Shown here: positions 54,157-63,013 of the stretch, one piece after another
Numbering within the stretch: position 1 is the stretch's first letter
Layout of the letters: each line of letters begins with the position of its first letter
Assembly (NCBI RefSeq): GCF_965222285.1
Contig: NZ_OZ244942.1
Coordinates: 1,612,001 to 1,676,000 of the forward strand
Direction: 5' to 3'
DNA: 64,000 nt
DNA from: Tepidicaulis sp002389665
Lineage (GTDB): Bacteria; Pseudomonadota; Alphaproteobacteria; Parvibaculales; Parvibaculaceae
Translations under genes and position numbers: made by a program
Notes under the pieces: model-generated
The model's input: the letters and a program-made list of their open reading frames with translations, nothing else
The model's database searches: none
Told to the model about the DNA's origin: nothing

Positions 54157-55881
54157 TCAGATATCCGCGTAACAGTGTTTTTCCGCCGCGCCGCCCGGAT
54201 GCGTCACCGCGCCTTTGCGCGCCGTACCGACAAGCTGGGCATATTTCCAAAGCGCGCCCGAAGCGTAATCGGTTTCACGCGGCTTCCAGTTCTTCCGCCG
54301 CGCTTCCAGAACGTCGTCATTCACTTCCAGATCGATGCGGCCTTTTTCCGCATCAATGGTGATCATGTCGCCCGTTTCAACCAGCGCAATCGGGCCGCCC
54401 ACGGCCGCCTCCGGTCCCACATGGCCGATACAGAAGCCGCGTGTTGCCCCGGAAAAACGCCCATCGGTGATGAGCGCCACTTTGTCGCCCATGCCCTGCC
54501 CGTAAAGGGCGGCGGTGGTAGAGAGCATTTCCCGCATGCCCGGCCCGCCTTTCGGTCCTTCATAGCGGATGATCAACACTTCGCCTTCTTCATATTGCCG
54601 GTTCTCGACCGCTTCGAAGGCTTCTTCCTCGCAGTCGAACACCCGCGCCGGGCCTCTAAACTGCAAGGTCTGCATGCCCGCGACTTTCACGATCGCCCCG
54701 TCCGGCGCGAGCGTACCCTGCAGGCCGACAACGCCGCCCGTCGGCGAGAGCGGTTTTGAAACCGGGTAAATGACTTTCTGGTCTGCGTTAAACGTGACGC
54801 CTTCCAGATTTTCTTCGAGTGTCTTGCCCGTCACCGTCAGGCAGTCGCCATGCAGATAGCCGCCATCCAAAAGCGTGCGCAGCAGCATGGGCATGCCGCC
54901 TGCCTCATACATATCCTTGGCGACATATTGCCCGCCGGGTTTGAGATCGGCGATATAGGGCGTTTTCTTGAAAATCTCGGCCACTTCCAGAAGATCGAAA
55001 TCAATGCCCGCCTCATGGGCCATGGCGGGAAGGTGCAGCCCGCCATTGGTGGAGCCGCCCGTTGCAGCCACGACGGTTGCCGCATTTTCAAACGCCTTGC
55101 GGGTGCAAATATCGCGCGGGCGGATGTTCTGCGCAATGAGGTTCATGACCGCGCGGCCAGAGGCTTCGGCATATTCGTCCCGGCTTTCATAAGGCGCAGG
55201 CGCGCCGGCGGAGTTCGGCAACGCGAGGCCGATCGCCTCGGACACGCAGGCCATCGTATTTGCCGTGAACTGTCCGCCGCAGGCCCCGGCGCTTGGGCAA
55301 GCCACGCATTCGAGCACCAGTAGCTCTTCATCCGGCAAATTGCCCGCCGAATGCTGCCCGACCGCCTCAAACACATCAAGCACCGTCACGTCCTTGTCCT
55401 TGTAGCGGCCCGGCAGGATCGAGCCGCCATACATGAAAACGCTCGGCACATTGAGCCGGAGCATGGACATCATCATGCCCGGCAGGGACTTGTCGCAGCC
55501 GGCAATACCCACCAGCGCGTCATAGCAATGCCCGCGCATGGTCAGTTCGACGGAATCGGCAATCACGTCCCGGCTTGCAAGCGAGGATTTCATCCCCTGA
55601 TGGCCCATGGCGATACCGTCCGTCACGGTGATCGTGGTGAACTCCCGCGGCGTGCCATGGGCTTCGTTGACGCCTTTCTTCACCGCCTGAGCCTGGCGCT
55701 GCAGGGCGATGTTACAGGGCGCGGCCTCGTTCCAGCAGGTGGCGACGCCGACAAAGGGGCGATGAATTTCTTCATCGCTCAGCCCCATCGCATAATAATA
55801 TGAGCGGTGCGGCGCCCGCTCCGGCCCTTCCGTCACGTGACGGCTCGGCAATTTCGATTTGTCGAAACTCTTGGCATCCAT
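54157..55881 (-). CDS. ilvD: Dihydroxy-acid dehydratase
   Basis: IlvD dehydrates dihydroxy acids in valine, isoleucine and leucine synthesis and carries an Fe-S cluster. The three cluster Cys are in CWNEAAPCN, GCDKSLPGMMMSM and CPSAGACGGQFTANTMAC, and GPKGGPGMREML and ITDGRFSGATRGFCIGHV follow. The start ATG at 55881 (574 residues) is set by AGGAG seven bases upstream. The frame extends another 69 bases but without support. It is divergent from the alcohol dehydrogenase gene. Confidence 0.96.
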   Translation of the reverse strand: MDAKSFDKSKLPSRHVTEGPERAPHRSYYYAMGLSDEEIHRPFVGVATCWNEAAPCNIALQRQAQAVKKGVNEAHGTPREFTTITVTDGIAMGHQGMKSSLASRDVIADSVELTMRGHCYDALVGIAGCDKSLPGMMMSMLRLNVPSVFMYGGSILPGRYKDKDVTVLDVFEAVGQHSAGNLPDEELLVLECVACPSAGACGGQFTANTMACVSEAIGLALPNSAGAPAPYESRDEYAEASGRAVMNLIAQNIRPRDICTRKAFENAATVVAATGGSTNGGLHLPAMAHEAGIDFDLLEVAEIFKKTPYIADLKPGGQYVAKDMYEAGGMPMLLRTLLDGGYLHGDCLTVTGKTLEENLEGVTFNADQKVIYPVSKPLSPTGGVVGLQGTLAPDGAIVKVAGMQTLQFRGPARVFDCEEEAFEAVENRQYEEGEVLIIRYEGPKGGPGMREMLSTTAALYGQGMGDKVALITDGRFSGATRGFCIGHVGPEAAVGGPIALVETGDMITIDAEKGRIDLEVNDDVLEARRKNWKPRETDYASGALWKYAQLVGTARKGAVTHPGGAAEKHCYADI

Positions 55882-56011
55882 GGGAGCACTCCTTTTGACG
55901 AACCGGCAGCCTTGGGCGGGATAGTAGGCAGCAAAGGCGGGGCGAACCACCCCGGAAACGGTATTTTTCCGCCGATTGGCCCGCTTCGCCTAGGGTGCGC
56001 CCTTTCTCCAA

Positions 56012-56037
56012 TTGACCCTCGCGCCCCCCGGGGTCAA
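56012..56037. promoter_or_regulatory. Inverted repeat between ilvD and the alcohol dehydrogenase gene
   Basis: TTGACCC and GGGTCAA are perfect 7-bp complements separated by 12 bases, with CCCCGGGG just inside. It lies about 60 bp before the alcohol dehydrogenase start. It might be an operator. A weak terminator is an alternative, as ATTTTCTC follows on the plus strand. Confidence 0.3.
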
Positions 56038-56098
56038 GATTTTCTCAACGCACGGGCTCACGTGCGGCGCATAAGCGGAAACGAACAGGGAGAAAGCC

Positions 56099-57187
56099 AT
56101 GAAAGCGGCAGTATTGCGCGAAGTGGGGAAACCGCTTCAAATCGAAAATGTGCAGATCAACAAGCCAGGCCCCCATGAAGTGCTGATCCGCACCGTCGCG
56201 GCCGGCGTCTGCCATTCCGACCTTCACTTTCTGGAAGGCAAATACCCCTACCCGCTGCCCGCCATTCTCGGCCATGAAAGCGCAGGTGTCGTGGAGCAGG
56301 TCGGCTCGGAAGTGCGCACGGTGAAGCCCGGCGATCATGTCGTTACCTGTCTGTCGGCCTATTGCGGGCATTGCGAGCATTGCCTGACGGGGCATCTTTC
56401 CCGCTGCATGAGCCCGGAGACACAGCGCCAGGCCGAAGAAGAGCAGCGCCTGAAAGCCGCCGACGATGCGGCGATGTTCCAGTTCCTCAATCTTTCGTCT
56501 TTTGCCGAGCAGATGCTCATTCACGAACATGCCTGCACGCCGATCCGTAAAGACATGCCGCTCGATCTTGCCGCCCTTATCGGCTGTTCGGTGACGACCG
56601 GCGTCGGCGCGGTCATTCACACATCGAGCGTGCGTCCGGGTGAGACCGTGGCCGTTGTCGGCTGCGGCGGCATTGGCCTTGCCGCCATCAATGGCGCGGC
56701 GATTGCCGGCGCCGGGCGGATCATCGCCATCGACGCCATCGGCTCGAAGCTCAATCTTGCCAAGGAATTCGGCGCGACGGATGTCATCAACGCGAAAGAC
56801 GGCGATCCGGTGCAGCAGGTGCTGGACCTGACGGGCGGCGGCGTACACCACTCTTTCGAAGCCGTGGGCCTCAAGCAAACCGCCGAGCAGAGCTTCAAGA
56901 TGCTGGGCAAAGGCGGCACCGCCAACATCATCGGCATGATCCCCGTCGGCGTGCATATCGAACTGCACGGCGCGGAGTTCCTGCAGGAAAAACGCATCCA
57001 GGGCTCCAACATGGGCTCGAACCGTTTCCCCGTGGACATGCCCCGCTATGTCGATTTCTACATGAACGGTAAATTGAAACTCGATCAGATGATTTCCCGC
57101 CGCATCAAACTGGAAGATGTGAACGAGGCGTTCGAAGAGCTCAAAAAAGGCGAGATCGCCCGCTCCGTCATTATGTTCGATCAGTAA
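56099..57187 (+). CDS. Zinc-dependent alcohol dehydrogenase (MDR family)
   Basis: The 362-residue oxidoreductase has the catalytic zinc site (GVCHSDLHF, then GHESAGVV), the structural zinc loop CGHCEHCLTGHLSRC with all four Cys, and the nucleotide motif VVGCGGIGLAAINGA. An insertion-like stretch CMSPETQRQAEEEQRLKAA follows the structural zinc. It resembles class III or NDMA-type alcohol dehydrogenases, but the substrate is not fixed by sequence. GGGAG lies six bases upstream of the ATG. A strong terminator follows. Confidence 0.9.
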   Translation: MKAAVLREVGKPLQIENVQINKPGPHEVLIRTVAAGVCHSDLHFLEGKYPYPLPAILGHESAGVVEQVGSEVRTVKPGDHVVTCLSAYCGHCEHCLTGHLSRCMSPETQRQAEEEQRLKAADDAAMFQFLNLSSFAEQMLIHEHACTPIRKDMPLDLAALIGCSVTTGVGAVIHTSSVRPGETVAVVGCGGIGLAAINGAAIAGAGRIIAIDAIGSKLNLAKEFGATDVINAKDGDPVQQVLDLTGGGVHHSFEAVGLKQTAEQSFKMLGKGGTANIIGMIPVGVHIELHGAEFLQEKRIQGSNMGSNRFPVDMPRYVDFYMNGKLKLDQMISRRIKLEDVNEAFEELKKGEIARSVIMFDQ

Positions 57188-57213
57188 ATGGGGCGCTGAC
57201 CCCCGGCATGGAG

Positions 57214-57241
57214 AAGGCGGCGCGGATGAGCGCCGCCTTTT
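57214..57241 (+). terminator. Intrinsic terminator after the alcohol dehydrogenase gene
   Basis: AAGGCGGCGC and GCGCCGCCTT form a perfect 10-bp stem with a 6-base loop, and TTTGC follows. It begins 26 bases after the stop. Confidence 0.8.
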
Positions 57242-57374
57242 GCATATCTGCGCCGTGAAGGCTGCTCAAAACGCACCGTTTCCGCCATTTTACAAATTGT
57301 AACAACGCTTTCCCGCCGCTTGAAACGGACCGCCACCCCGCTCATTTCCAAAAGGTCACCAACGGAGGACACCC

Positions 57375-57779
57375 ATGTCTCACTCTGCAAACGCCGCCTC
57401 ATCCGGCAGTCCCCTTGCAGCCATCGGCCTTGAACGGATGGACGATTGGCCGAAAGGCGCCTGGATCGCGATGATGATCGGCGGGTTCATCGTTTTCTGG
57501 CCACTCGGCCTTGCCATTCTCGGTTACATGATTTGGAGCGGAAAAATGCGCGGTTGGAAGAATAGCTGCAGACACGCGGGCCGCCGGCACCGGTCCCGCC
57601 CGACAGGTAACACAGCTTTCGATGCCTATCGGGAAGAAACCCTGAAACGGCTCGAAGAAGAGCAGCACGCCTTCGAGGAATTTCTCGACCGCCTGCGCCG
57701 CGCCAAGGACGAGAAGGAATTCGAGGACTTCATGGCCTCGCGCAAAGGCCCGGCGGCGGATAGTTCCACTTCCGTTTAA
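57375..57779 (+). CDS. DUF2852 family membrane protein
   Basis: The 134-residue protein has a membrane helix at about 29-53 (GAWIAMMIGGFIVFWPLGLAI), a short basic stretch, and a charged helical C-terminus (FDAYREETLKRLEEEQHAF and EFLDRLRRAKDEKEFEDFM). This is the DUF2852 layout common in alphaproteobacteria, with unknown function. It has GGAGG upstream of its ATG. It is convergent with valS across a perfect palindrome. Confidence 0.8.
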   Translation: MSHSANAASSGSPLAAIGLERMDDWPKGAWIAMMIGGFIVFWPLGLAILGYMIWSGKMRGWKNSCRHAGRRHRSRPTGNTAFDAYREETLKRLEEEQHAFEEFLDRLRRAKDEKEFEDFMASRKGPAADSSTSV

Positions 57780-57788
57780 ACGCCCCCC

Positions 57789-57822
57789 GCGTCACCCCTG
57801 GGCTTAAGCCCAGGGGTGACGC
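57789..57822. repeat. 34-base perfect palindrome between convergent genes
   Basis: The two 17-base arms are fully complementary around a central TTAA: GCGTCACCCCTGGGCTT followed by its reverse complement. It lies 10 bp after DUF2852 and 8 bp before the valS stop. It resembles extragenic palindromes with GGGCTT/AAGCCC cores known in alphaproteobacteria, and could act as a two-way terminator, although no T tract follows on either strand. Confidence 0.75.
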
Positions 57823-57829
57823 AATGGGA

Positions 57830-60505
57830 TCAGGACATGTTTTCGATCTGCTTGAGCGCGTCCGACAGTTTGGCCTGTTTCACCAAAGCCTCTTCCCGGC
57901 GCTCGCGCTGCTCCTCGACCACATGTTCCGGCGCCTTGGAAACGAATTTCTCGTTCGCCAGCTTCTGATCGATTTGCTTGACATCTTTGGCAAGCTTGTC
58001 GATTTCTTTTTTCAGCCGGTCCATTTCGGCGGACAGATCCATGACACCGGCAAGCGGCAGCAGGATGGTGGCTTCATCCAGTACGATCTGCACCGAGCCT
58101 TTGGGCGCCGGGCCGTCCAGCACTTCGGCGCTTTCAAGGCGGGCAAGGCGCGTGATGATGTCCTTGTGACGCTCGAGCCGGGCAAGGCTCGTCTCATTCG
58201 CGCCCGAAATGAGCAGCGGAATTTTCGCGCCCGCGGGCACGTTCATTTCCGCGCGCACCGAACGCACGTCAGTGATGAAGCGGATCACCCAGTCCATTTC
58301 ACTTTGCGCGGCTTCATCGGTGAGCCCTTCCAGTGCGGGCCAGTCGGCCACGATGAGCATACTGGCGCGCGGTGCGCCGGTTTCGCCCGTGCGCTGCCAC
58401 AGCTCTTCAGTGAGGAAGGGCATGAAGGGATGCAGCAGTTTCAAAATCTGATCGAGCACCCAGGCCGCCGTCGCCCGCGTTTCTGCTTTTGTGGCTTCAT
58501 CCTCGCCATTCAGGAGCGGTTTTGAGAATTCCACATACCAGTCGCAGAAGACGTTCCAGACGAAACGGTAGAGCGCGCCCGCCGCCTCGTTGAAGCGGTA
58601 GCCCTCAAGCTCTTCGGTCACCTTGCGCGCGGTCTCTTCGGCCTCGCCCACGATCCAGCGGTTCAGCGTATGCTGGACGGCGCCCGGGTCGAACCCTTCC
58701 TGGCGCACGCATTCGTTCATCTCGCAGAAGCGGGCGGCGTTCCAGAGCTTCGTGCCGAAATTGCGGTAGCCTTCCACCCGGCTGGTCGCCAGCTTGATGT
58801 CGCGGCCCTGCGCGGCCATCGCCGCCAGCGTGAAACGCAGCGCATCGGCGCCATACTCGTCGACAAGGCTCAACGGGTCGATAACGTTACCCTTCGACTT
58901 CGACATCTTCTGGCCCTTCTCGTCGCGGACAAGGGCGTGGATATAAACATCGCGGAACGGCACATCATCCATGAAGTGCAGGCCCATCATCATCATCCGG
59001 GCCACCCAGAAGAAGATTATGTCGAAACCGGTTACGAGCACGCTCGTCGTGTAATACCGCTCGAGTTCCGGCGTTTTGTCCGGCCAGCCAAGCGTCGAGA
59101 AGGCCCAGAGCCCGGACGAGAACCAAGTATCGAGCACATCCGGATCGCGCGTCAGCTCGGTCTCTTTTCCGTAGTGAGCCTTGGCAAGAGAGGCGGCTTC
59201 CGCCTCATCATAAGCAACAAAGATTTCCCCGTCCGGGCCGTACCAGGCCGGGATTTGATGGCCCCACCAAAGCTGACGGGAAATACACCAGGGCTGGATG
59301 TTCCGCATCCACTCGAAATAGGTCTTTTCCCAGTTCTTGGGCACGAAACGGGTCTTGCCCTGCTCGACCGCTTCGACGGCGGGCTTGGCGAGCGTTGCCG
59401 CATCCACATACCACTGGTCCGTCAGCCAAGGCTCGATCACCACATCCGAACGGTCCCCATAAGGCACTTGCAAGGTGTAATCGTCGATCTTTTCCAGAAG
59501 GCCGAGTTCGTCGAGATCGGCAACGATACGCTTGCGCGCTTCGAACCGGTCGAGGCCCTGATATTTCTCTGGCACGTTTTCATTCAGCTTCGCATGCTGA
59601 TCGAAAATATTGATCATCGGCAAATCGTGGCGGCGGCCGACCTCAAAGTCGTTGAAGTCATGAGCCGGCGTGATCTTCACCGCGCCCGAGCCTTGCTCAG
59701 GGTCCGCGTGTTCATCGCCGACAATGGGAATGAGCCGGCCGACCAGCGGCAGCTTGACGTTCTTGCCGATCAAATGCTGATAGCGCTCGTCTTCCGGGTT
59801 CACGGCAACGGCGGTATCGCCCAGCATGGTTTCCGGCCGTGTGGTGGCGACGGTGATGAACGTGCCTTCCTCGCCTTCCACCGGATAGCGGAAATGCCAG
59901 AGGCTGCCCTTCGTTTCCTTCTGCACGACTTCGAGGTCCGAAATCGCGGTCAAGAGTTTCGGGTCCCAGTTCACAAGCCGCTTGTCTTTATAGATGAGGC
60001 CGTCGCGGTAAAGTTCGACAAAGACTTTCAGCACCGCTTTGGAGAGCCCTTCGTCCATGGTGAAGCGCTCACGGCTCCAGTCGCAGGAAGCGCCGAGGCG
60101 GCGCAGCTGATTGATGATCGTCCCGCCGGATTCGCCCTTCCACTGCCAGACGCGTTCGACAAAGGCTTCCCTGCCCAAATCATGCCGCGTCACATTCGCG
60201 CCTTCCGCCGCCATCTGCCGCTCGACAACCATCTGCGTCGCGATGCCCGCATGGTCGGTGCCCGGCTGCCAGAGCACGTCCTTGCCCCGCATACGCTCGA
60301 AACGGATGAGCACGTCCTGCAGCGTGTTGTTGAGCGCATGGCCCATATGCAAGGAACCCGTCACGTTGGGCGGTGGAATGACGATGCTGTAGGTGGGCGC
60401 GCCCTCGCCCGCTTTGCCCGCGCCGGCGCGAAACGCCCCGCTCTCCTCCCAGGCCCGGTAAAGCCGTTCTTCGGCCTCTTGCGGTTGGTAGGTCTTGTCC
60501 AGCAT
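57830..60505 (-). CDS. valS: Valyl-tRNA synthetase
   Basis: It charges tRNA-Val and edits Thr. The 891-residue class I enzyme has HIGH as HMGH (53-56, VTGSLHMGHALNNT), the CP1 editing domain (TTRPETMLGDTAVAVNPED), KMSKS near residues 532-536 (KMSKSKGNVIDP) and a C-terminal coiled coil (MDLSAEMDRLKKEIDKLAKD). The ATG at 60505 is favoured by GAGG five bases upstream. A TTG 18 bases earlier is in frame but unsupported. It is downstream of popZ, separated by a terminator. Confidence 0.96.
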   Translation of the reverse strand: MLDKTYQPQEAEERLYRAWEESGAFRAGAGKAGEGAPTYSIVIPPPNVTGSLHMGHALNNTLQDVLIRFERMRGKDVLWQPGTDHAGIATQMVVERQMAAEGANVTRHDLGREAFVERVWQWKGESGGTIINQLRRLGASCDWSRERFTMDEGLSKAVLKVFVELYRDGLIYKDKRLVNWDPKLLTAISDLEVVQKETKGSLWHFRYPVEGEEGTFITVATTRPETMLGDTAVAVNPEDERYQHLIGKNVKLPLVGRLIPIVGDEHADPEQGSGAVKITPAHDFNDFEVGRRHDLPMINIFDQHAKLNENVPEKYQGLDRFEARKRIVADLDELGLLEKIDDYTLQVPYGDRSDVVIEPWLTDQWYVDAATLAKPAVEAVEQGKTRFVPKNWEKTYFEWMRNIQPWCISRQLWWGHQIPAWYGPDGEIFVAYDEAEAASLAKAHYGKETELTRDPDVLDTWFSSGLWAFSTLGWPDKTPELERYYTTSVLVTGFDIIFFWVARMMMMGLHFMDDVPFRDVYIHALVRDEKGQKMSKSKGNVIDPLSLVDEYGADALRFTLAAMAAQGRDIKLATSRVEGYRNFGTKLWNAARFCEMNECVRQEGFDPGAVQHTLNRWIVGEAEETARKVTEELEGYRFNEAAGALYRFVWNVFCDWYVEFSKPLLNGEDEATKAETRATAAWVLDQILKLLHPFMPFLTEELWQRTGETGAPRASMLIVADWPALEGLTDEAAQSEMDWVIRFITDVRSVRAEMNVPAGAKIPLLISGANETSLARLERHKDIITRLARLESAEVLDGPAPKGSVQIVLDEATILLPLAGVMDLSAEMDRLKKEIDKLAKDVKQIDQKLANEKFVSKAPEHVVEEQRERREEALVKQAKLSDALKQIENMS

Positions 60506-60619
60506 GTCGTCCTCGTTGTTCAAAAAGCTGCTTGAAAAGCAGGGTGCGGAGCCCGGTCCGCAATCATGAAAGGCGCGCCCGGTTTAGAGCACAGCCGCCC
60601 GAAGGCATCAAGCATGGCA

Positions 60620-60657
60620 AAGAAAAGGGCCGCCTCGCGGTGATCACGAAGCGGCCC
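60620..60657 (-). terminator. Intrinsic terminator of popZ
   Basis: GGGCCGC at 60627-60633 pairs with GCGGCCC at 60651-60657, with an imperfect inner stem. On the minus strand TTTTCTTT follows. It lies 24 bases after the popZ stop. Confidence 0.65.
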
Positions 60658-60680
60658 GAAACTCTGTCATGCAGGAGTGG

Positions 60681-61337
60681 TTACGGCCGCCGCCGCGATA
60701 CCCGTTCAATCTCCTCGCGTACCATCTGCTCGACCATTTCCGGCAGGTTGGCGTCCAGCCAATCCTTCAACATGGGCTTGAGCATATCGGCCACCAGATC
60801 CTCCAGCGTGCGGGAATTGCCCGACGAGGTGAGGATGGAACTGGCCAGCGCCCCGAAGGCGGCAGACGCTGCGCTCTGAGCTTCGTTGGAAAGCAGGCGG
60901 TCATCCGTCATTTCCTGGCGCGGCGCAGGCGCAGGCTCCGGCTCGAAAGCAACTGGCTCGGGCTCAGGCTCAGGTTCGGGCTCCGGCTCTTCTTCCATGA
61001 AAGCAACATCGGCTTCTTCTTCCGCCGGTTCTTCAATGTCGAAGGAAACCTCGGGTTCCGGTTCCGGTTCCGGCTCCGGTTCGGGTTCCGGCTCGGGTTC
61101 TGGTTCGGGCTCAGGCTCGGGTTCTGGCTCAGGTTCCGGCGGCGCGACCGGTGCCGCTTCCAGCGCTTCCGTCAGTTCCATAATGTCTTCTTCGAACGAC
61201 TCATCGCTCGTTTCCGGCTCGGCCTCAGCCTCCGGTGCCGGCGCGTCGCCCTTGCTGCCATCCTCGGAAATGATCCGGCGAATAGACGCCAGGATCTCCT
61301 CCATGGTCGGTTCCTGACCGTCGCTATTGCTACTCAT
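60681..61337 (-). CDS. popZ: Polar organizing protein PopZ (DUF2497)
   Basis: PopZ self-assembles into a polymeric matrix at cell poles that anchors the centromere and signalling proteins. The 218-residue protein has the N-terminal helix EEILASIRRIISED, a long Pro/Glu-rich disordered region (residues about 55-145, with a 28-residue EP run), and the C-terminal oligomerisation helices (LEDLVADMLKPMLKDWLDANL and MVEQMVREEIERVSRR). All three parts match PopZ. The C-terminal helices are the conserved core used for naming. It is upstream of valS, a conserved neighbourhood. Confidence 0.93.
   Translation of the reverse strand: MSSNSDGQEPTMEEILASIRRIISEDGSKGDAPAPEAEAEPETSDESFEEDIMELTEALEAAPVAPPEPEPEPEPEPEPEPEPEPEPEPEPEPEPEVSFDIEEPAEEEADVAFMEEEPEPEPEPEPEPVAFEPEPAPAPRQEMTDDRLLSNEAQSAASAAFGALASSILTSSGNSRTLEDLVADMLKPMLKDWLDANLPEMVEQMVREEIERVSRRRP
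61050..61140. repeat. Hexameric GGTTCC/GGCTCG tandem repeat encoding Glu-Pro
   Basis: About fifteen six-base units with silent variation (GGTTCC, GGCTCG, GGTTCG, GGCTCA) encode the Glu-Pro run of PopZ. A shorter block of the same kind lies at about 60930-60990. Such an array can expand or contract by slippage. Confidence 0.85.
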
Positions 61338-61448
61338 CTATCGCACCTGTCCGGTTGATCGGTTTGCCAGCTTATGGCCCTTGGTCGTTCTTGGCCACAT
61401 CTGCTGCATAACATGCAGGATGCTAACAAACGTTATGCCGGCCCCCTC

Positions 61449-62855
61449 CTATTCGTCTTCGATACCCCAGCCGATCCACTTATCGGCCACCTGCTCATAA
61501 TTGCGCTGCGGATCGTAGCGCTCGACATCAAGCCCAATCTGCTCCACAGACAGTCCCCCAATGGCGGCCAGAAGCGAAAATCCGGCCACATATTCGTTCC
61601 GCTGGGCGGAAACGAGCTGCACCTGGGAATCCAGAAGCTCCTGCTCGGCGTCCAGCACATCAAGCGTGGTGCGCGCGCCCACCTGTTCTTCCTGGCGCAC
61701 GCCGTCCAGCGCGATTTCGTTGGCGTTAACCTGCTCCGTGCTCGAGCGGATCACCGCTTTCGAGGCCCGGTACTGTTCCCAGGCGTTCTGCACGCTCTCA
61801 TCCACCTGACGCAGCGTATCGGCCACTTGCAGGCGGTTTTGCGCATGAATTTGCTTGGCCTCGCGGACCCGTGAATATTCCGCGCCTGCCTGATAAAGCG
61901 GGATCGTGAGACGGCCCGTCACGCGGGTTTCATCCTGGCGCGCCGTCGTCGAGGACGGCTCTTCGGCATGGCTATAGCCTGCCTCCAGAGACACCTGCGG
62001 GAAAAGCGTGCCTTTGGCCGCATCGATCGCATGATCTGCGGCCCGTTCGGCATGGCGCGCTGCCTGCAGAACCGGATTGTTGGCGCGCGCAATCTCGATA
62101 GAGGCCGCTTCACTTTCCGGGAAGGCCGGCAAGGCGGGCGGCGCATCGAGCGAGGCCGGCGCATGGCCGATGACGCGCTGATAGGCAGCGCGGCTTGCCG
62201 TCAGATTGGCTTCGGCCTGAATGAGATTGGACTGAGAAAGGCTGAGACGGGCTTCGGACTGGGCAACGTCCGTGCGCGTGATCTCACCCACATTGAAGCG
62301 GTCCTGCGCAGCTTCAAGCTGGCGGCGCAGCACGGCGACGTTCTTCTTGCGCAATTCGACCACAGCTTCATCGCGCTTCACGTCCATATAGGCCGTCACG
62401 GCATCGAGCAGCGTGTTCTGCTCGGCATTACGCAGGTTTTCCCGGCCTGCCATGACGCTTTCCTTGGCCCGGCGCGTCCCGTAAATAGTCTGGCCGCCGC
62501 GGAAGAGCGGCTGGGTGACGTTAACGGCCCCGGTAATCGGGTCCACCGTCTGCTTGCCGCCGAACTGGGGGATGGGAACGGCCGAATCCGTGTCCGTTTC
62601 CACCGTGCCGACAGTGCCCGTCGCGGTGATGGTGGGCCGCCAGCCGGCCTTTGCCTGGGCAACGCTTTCATCCGTCGCGCGCAGCCGGGCGCGCTCTGCG
62701 GCCAGGGCAGGGTTGCTGTTATAGGCCGCAGCCATCGCATCGTAGAGCGACTCCGCCGAGGCCGGCAGGCACCAGGCCTGACTGACCAAAAACGTTGCTC
62801 CCATAAGACCGATCAAGGGCTTGCGGCGCGTCCCTTTAAAAGTGGTTCGCATCAT
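61449..62855 (-). CDS. TolC-family outer-membrane efflux/secretion channel
   Basis: The 468-residue protein has a signal peptide (about 1-34, ending PASAES) and the outer-membrane efflux repeat arrangement: LRATDESVAQAKAGWRPT, LLDAVTAYMDVKRDEAVV, RFNVGEITRTDVAQSEARLSL, and a second half with VREAKQIHAQNRLQVADTLR and VGARTTLDVLDAEQELLDSQ. It forms the trimeric exit duct for type I secretion or RND pumps, but no partner genes are present, so its substrate is not known. It lies between popZ and the PIMT-like gene, a standard alphaproteobacterial order. Confidence 0.93.
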   Translation of the reverse strand: MMRTTFKGTRRKPLIGLMGATFLVSQAWCLPASAESLYDAMAAAYNSNPALAAERARLRATDESVAQAKAGWRPTITATGTVGTVETDTDSAVPIPQFGGKQTVDPITGAVNVTQPLFRGGQTIYGTRRAKESVMAGRENLRNAEQNTLLDAVTAYMDVKRDEAVVELRKKNVAVLRRQLEAAQDRFNVGEITRTDVAQSEARLSLSQSNLIQAEANLTASRAAYQRVIGHAPASLDAPPALPAFPESEAASIEIARANNPVLQAARHAERAADHAIDAAKGTLFPQVSLEAGYSHAEEPSSTTARQDETRVTGRLTIPLYQAGAEYSRVREAKQIHAQNRLQVADTLRQVDESVQNAWEQYRASKAVIRSSTEQVNANEIALDGVRQEEQVGARTTLDVLDAEQELLDSQVQLVSAQRNEYVAGFSLLAAIGGLSVEQIGLDVERYDPQRNYEQVADKWIGWGIEDE

Positions 62856-63013
62856 TCAACTCCGGACGGTAATCCCCTGCACCCTCGGATAAAACTGAGC
62901 AGGCCCAAAGGCCTATATTCCTCAGTTTCGGCAAAAAACGTGAGTGCCACCTTAACGTTATCGAAAAGTAGTCGCGTTTGCGGCCATTTAGAAGACCCGC
63001 CGCTGATAATTCG

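Noticed and set aside
58670..60535. Long plus-strand open frame (621 codons) opposite valS
   Set aside because: Shadow of valS. The real gene has HMGH and KMSKS motifs in order, and the antisense frame has no domain.
60886..61317. Ser/Gly-repeat open frame on the plus strand opposite popZ
   Set aside because: It is the antisense reading of the Glu-Pro hexamer repeat and not a gene.
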